Positions 60,401 to 64,000 of a DNA stretch of 64,000 nucleotides are shown here, piece after piece (position 1 is the stretch's first letter; every line of letters starts with the position of its first letter). Position numbers and translations under genes: made by a program. Source of the DNA: Trichoplax sp. H2 (lineage: Eukaryota > Placozoa > Uniplacotomia > Trichoplacea); assembly GCA_003344405.1 (NCBI GenBank), contig NOWV01000071.1, positions 1-64,000 on the forward strand. Direction: 5' to 3'. Below the pieces are notes generated by a model. The model worked only from the letters and a program-made list of their open reading frames with translations, had not been told where the DNA came from and searched no databases.

Positions 60401-63400
60401 ATGATTATCCAACAGTCCCATTCAATTATAAAGCAATTAGTAGCTGATGAAAGAATCGCCATCGATCATGTGGTCCGGGAAGAATTTAAAGATATAAAGA
60501 GGAAAGTACGAGATTGGAAGGTAAAAATAGAACATGTGGTAATTTACAGCTTTCTAAAGCCCTCTAGCTGGCAAGAAAGTTAAAAGATCTTGCCTTTTGC
60601 GACCTGTTTTTACTGTCATCAACAGATAGGCGAAATGGAGGTATTACATTTTACTGGATTCCACCCTAGCAATAATCGTTCTACGGTAATGCACCTCTAT
60701 TCCGTATTCATTGTAATGAAAGATAGAATTGGATAGAATTGATGACAATCATATTATAACAGGGCAATGCCCCTAGGCTTTCACGAATACGTTGCAGTCC
60801 AGCAATTTCCAAGTTGATGAAAGCCAACGAATTGAAGATTTGCCAAAACATCCCAGTATCAGTCATGCGTCAAAAATTAGTGGAATATTCAGTTATCGAG
60901 GAAGATAATCTACAACATACCAATGAAGACGATGATAATAGTAACGAAATTGCAAAATTAATATGGAAGAAATTACGAGATGGCGGCGATCGAGGCTTCT
61001 ATATTTTTTGCAACATATTAAAGGAGCAATCCGATGAGCAACTTCGATTACTTGGGTTGCAACTCAGCAATGATGCAAAGAAAATCACGGCTCTTTCAGA
61101 TGATGGTATTTTATAGCATAGAGTTACATTTTTAACGTTTAATAGATAAACGTTTCTGTAGTGAAGTTTGCTCGATATGATTTTCGTACCCAATCGTTTC
61201 CTTGATGTATTTTGCCTCATATCTTAACATAAGTTTTGTTGGATTCTTTTGGCAAGGTCATACCGTCTGCATATGACACTGTGAGAACTCAGCGGAATTT
61301 CAGACGCTAAATTCATTTCATTCCAAAATTAATAAAAATAACATATAGTCATACCGTATGAGTGACTTGTTAAAATGCTTTAGGATAGTCGACTTTTTAC
61401 ATCTGTCACGGATAACGATCAGACATCTTTGCTCAATATCAGACTAGAACAGTATTTATACTAAATGATCGCATTATTCGCATACAGACCTCCTACGAAA
61501 TGTTCCTCCATTACCACAAATTCATTTTATTGTACGAAACGATTTTGTTAATCAAACTGCAAATGCAATCATGAAAATTCATGCAAGAGGTGGTAGATTG
61601 CTCGTTTATGGTCCATCTGGTACCGGTAAAACTGTTGCCGTGAGTAATTGTTTACAATACGTTATTAGACAGAAACAGCAATTTCTACCTCATGGCGTCT
61701 ATTGGATTACGATCGGTAGGTTTAAATTGCATTAATTTGACCGAGAAATATTATTATTTTCATTTCAATGCATTGCATCAGGCATATTATGAAAGGGAAA
61801 TTGAGTAAATATATATCTATGACTCAGTTTCCGAAATTAAATTTAACACTCTTAAATTATGATCTCTTTGAATTACTTAGGTAAGGTAGATAAGCAAAAG
61901 TTGTTTGAAATACTAAGCAATTTGATGATCAAGCTGGAAATGAGACCGCAGACTTTTCCGAGCTTGAAGCAACTCAATCAAGCAATTTCTAATCACTTAG
62001 AGGGTAAATAATATAATTTAGTTATACTTTCTTACAATGATTATAGTACTGCCAACGAGAATGATCATTCTACTTCCTTAAATCGATCAAGCAATAAGTT
62101 TCACAAGTCGTTTAAGATACAGAGATTATAATTCTGCTTTAAAAATAATTTGTAATATTATTTAATTCCATAGCGCTGTCAGATTTATCCTTTACGTTAT
62201 TCATCTTTGATGAAGTGGAAGAGCCATCTTATATGGATTATTTGACATTCGCTAAAAATAGTGTCGTTATTTCTACACAGTCTAGTCAAGCTGTGATTGA
62301 AAAATTCGATTACAATATCCAATCTCAGGTAAGTTTCCGATTAAATATATTTACAAGTATAGCCTTAGTAATTATGTTTAGGTATTGCAAAAGTATTTAA
62401 AGCAGTAATGGGTAATGGAATAACCTAAATTATTAAATCTTTGCTGCATTACAGCACAGTAGTTATCTAGTTCATGTAACTAAAATTGAATAAACTTACA
62501 AGTATATCCTCAGTAACTCAGTTTAAGTGTTGCAAAAGTATTTAAATTAGTAATGGAATAGCCTAAAGTAGTAAATCTCCCTAGTATTAGAATAGTTATC
62601 TAATTCACGTAACTAAACTTATGTGAGTAATAATTTTCTGCTAATAGGAAAGCTTTACTCAACAAGAGGCTTTGCAAATTATAGGATCATTTCAAGAAAA
62701 TGCCAAGACGCAATCATGGGTCAATGATGACATCGTTAAGCAAGTAGTAGGAAAGTATCGATCAAGTCCGCAAGCAATTGCCTTAGTAGGTGGAGCTCAA
62801 CTAAAATCCTTAGACGAATGGAAAGAAGTTCAAGCTTTACCGGAAGCAAAGCGGACTACGAAGCAGTCAGAAAACACATTCACATTATTCACTCATATCA
62901 TGAATAAACTACCAGAACGAACACGAAAACTATTTACACTACTAGGTGCATGCTTTAGAGTTAAAATTTCCGTTGCCGTTATCACTATACTGTGGAACTT
63001 ACCGGCTGATCAAGTCTCAGTAATACTGCAAGATTTACATCAACGATCATTACTATCTTATGCTAGTGAAAACGATTGCAGGTAATAGTAAAAGGAGCTG
63101 ATAAACTTGAAGTAGCAATAGAATTTTATATTGAAATTGAATAAAACATTTCCATTAAAGGGTGTGAACGTTAAAATACATCTAGTAGATTATTTTTATT
63201 ATATTAAACTATTACATTATATTCTGTTACATGAAACAAAGTTTTTACCTATAAATAAAAATACTAGATTACAGGACTATAAAGCCTGAGATTAGAATTA
63301 ATTTAAAAAAAAGGAATTTTAAAGTTATGACTTTCGTTCCACTTGAATCTAACTCATTAAGTATTTGTTACAGAATGATTGCAGTAGTAGCATATCAAAC

Positions 63401-63780
63401 AGATACCGGTACGAGCATATTACTAATTGAATCCCGCACTAAAAACTTGTAGGCCTTATTGCCAAATCAATAACTTAATCATGGACTACTTGCAGTTACC
63501 TTCCAATGTACAATATGTTCAATCGGATTACATGAAAAATTTACATCTCAATCTGATTAATCAATATCAATTGCATTGCGATGAAAATTGGATACTAAAA
63601 GAAGACGATGGCTACTTTTATCGCTACTTCATGAATCATCTGATGGCAGCTGAAAAAGACGATATTATTCAGCAAATCTTATCAAACAGTGAATGGATCA
63701 ACAATCAGTTAAAACTACTGAAACAACCTTCATTCTTATATGCTAATATGGAACAGATTCAGGACTATTTGCAAAGAAAG
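60401..63780 (+). CDS. Apaf-1-like CARD/NB-ARC protein (copy 2, partial at window end)
   Basis: Exons: 60401-60520, 60568-60640 (both CARD-like, in consistent phase), 60803-61105 (CARD: MRQKLVEYSVIEED, GDRGFYIFCNILKEQSDEQL), 61488-61715 (P-loop GPSGTGKT), 61881-62003, 62174-62328 (Walker B LFIFDEVEE; sensor-1 ISTQS), 62648-63081 (winged-helix region), 63453-63780 (HD2, YFMNHLMAAEKDD), donor GTATAT at 63781. Exon lengths 228, 123, 155 and 328 equal those of copy 1, so the two are recent tandem paralogues. HD2 end and propeller lie beyond the window. The intron at 60521-60567 is only 47 nt, unusually short here, so the first exons are less sure; ATG 60817 is an alternative start. Same inferred caspase-activating scaffold role as copy 1. 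Confidence 0.85.
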
Positions 63781-64000
63781 GTATATTAAATTACGTAGAA
63801 TAAATTCTTCTGTTGAATAGTTCTTTCGTGGAAGTCAATGCATTCTTCAAATTTCAGAATTGTAATTTAACATCCTTGTAGAAGAAGAGCCTAAATAATT
63901 CTTTAAAAAGTCGTAAATTTAGTGCATTTTGGATTCAAATACGATATCTTCCAAATAAATGGGATAAATATGAATAGAAAGTTCTCCTTTTGAATAATTT
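63781..64000 (+). other. Intron of Apaf-1-like copy 2, cut by window end
   Basis: Follows the donor at 63781; the next exon (matching 48858-49045 of copy 1) is not reached. In copy 1 the equivalent intron is 369 bp. Confidence 0.7.

Noticed and set aside
1-64000. Bacterial features such as operons, CRISPR arrays or ribosome binding sites
   Set aside because: The window is clearly eukaryotic (telomere, spliced genes); no direct-repeat/spacer array or rRNA/tRNA gene was recognised.

Overview
The window starts at a chromosome end. 44 perfect CCCTAA units (1-264) are followed at once by unique AT-rich DNA, so the + strand reads inward from a TTAGGG-type telomere. Spliced genes with short GT-AG introns, animal-type protein families (IFT57, TMEM147, an augmin HAUS2-like subunit, a rhodopsin-class receptor, a neuroligin/esterase-like membrane protein, Apaf-1-like CARD/NB-ARC/WD proteins) and an AT-rich base composition point to an early-branching animal. 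A placozoan (Trichoplax/Hoilungia type) is my best inference, but the sequence alone does not prove it.

Layout. 3077-6680: IFT57, 15 exons, intact, less than 3 kb from the telomere. 7590-8243: a three-copy tandem repeat, then a block of GTACTGTACAGTAC palindromes just upstream of TMEM147 (8413-11093, 7 exons). 11464-13274 (minus): a 6-exon coiled-coil protein, probably HAUS2, convergent with TMEM147; a second GTAC palindrome block lies just upstream of its start. 15653-16507: a secreted fibrinogen-like protein. 20032-20795: a secreted precursor with an acidic pro-region, a poly-Asn run and a Trp/Arg-rich C-terminal exon. 23268-24251 (minus): a single-exon GPCR. 30139 to about 35.3 kb: a paralogous precursor whose cationic part starts in a 33-nt Lys/Trp exon and then appears to be cut into about 19 exons of one codon each. 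38871-40956: a carboxylesterase-like type I membrane protein. 41.5 kb to the end: a tandem cluster of Apaf-1-like genes: a decayed copy (about 42.1-42.9 kb), a full gene (45600-56298, 19 exons, 1377 codons in one continuous frame), a remnant (about 59.5 kb) and a second gene cut off by the window end (60401-63780). A frameshifted Tc1/mariner-type transposase (57553-58597) sits between them.

The most unusual feature is the array at 32033-35328. Roughly every 130-180 bases there is an AG, exactly three bases, then a consensus 5' splice site. Fifteen are strict AG-NNN-GTRAGT and four are near-matches; about 0.1 would be expected by chance in this length. The three-base units are rich in arginine codons (CGN/AGA) and Trp, in DNA that is otherwise AT-rich. 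All upstream exon joins are phase 0, so each unit would add or omit one amino acid without shifting the frame. The first four units (Trp, Ser, Arg, Arg) match the first four residues of the cationic exon of the paralogue at 20.7 kb. I read this as a secreted cationic peptide gene built from single-codon microexons, able in principle to produce many variants by exon skipping.

All gene models are manual splice reconstructions; frame continuity and exon-length agreement between paralogues are the main support. No transcript or database evidence was available.
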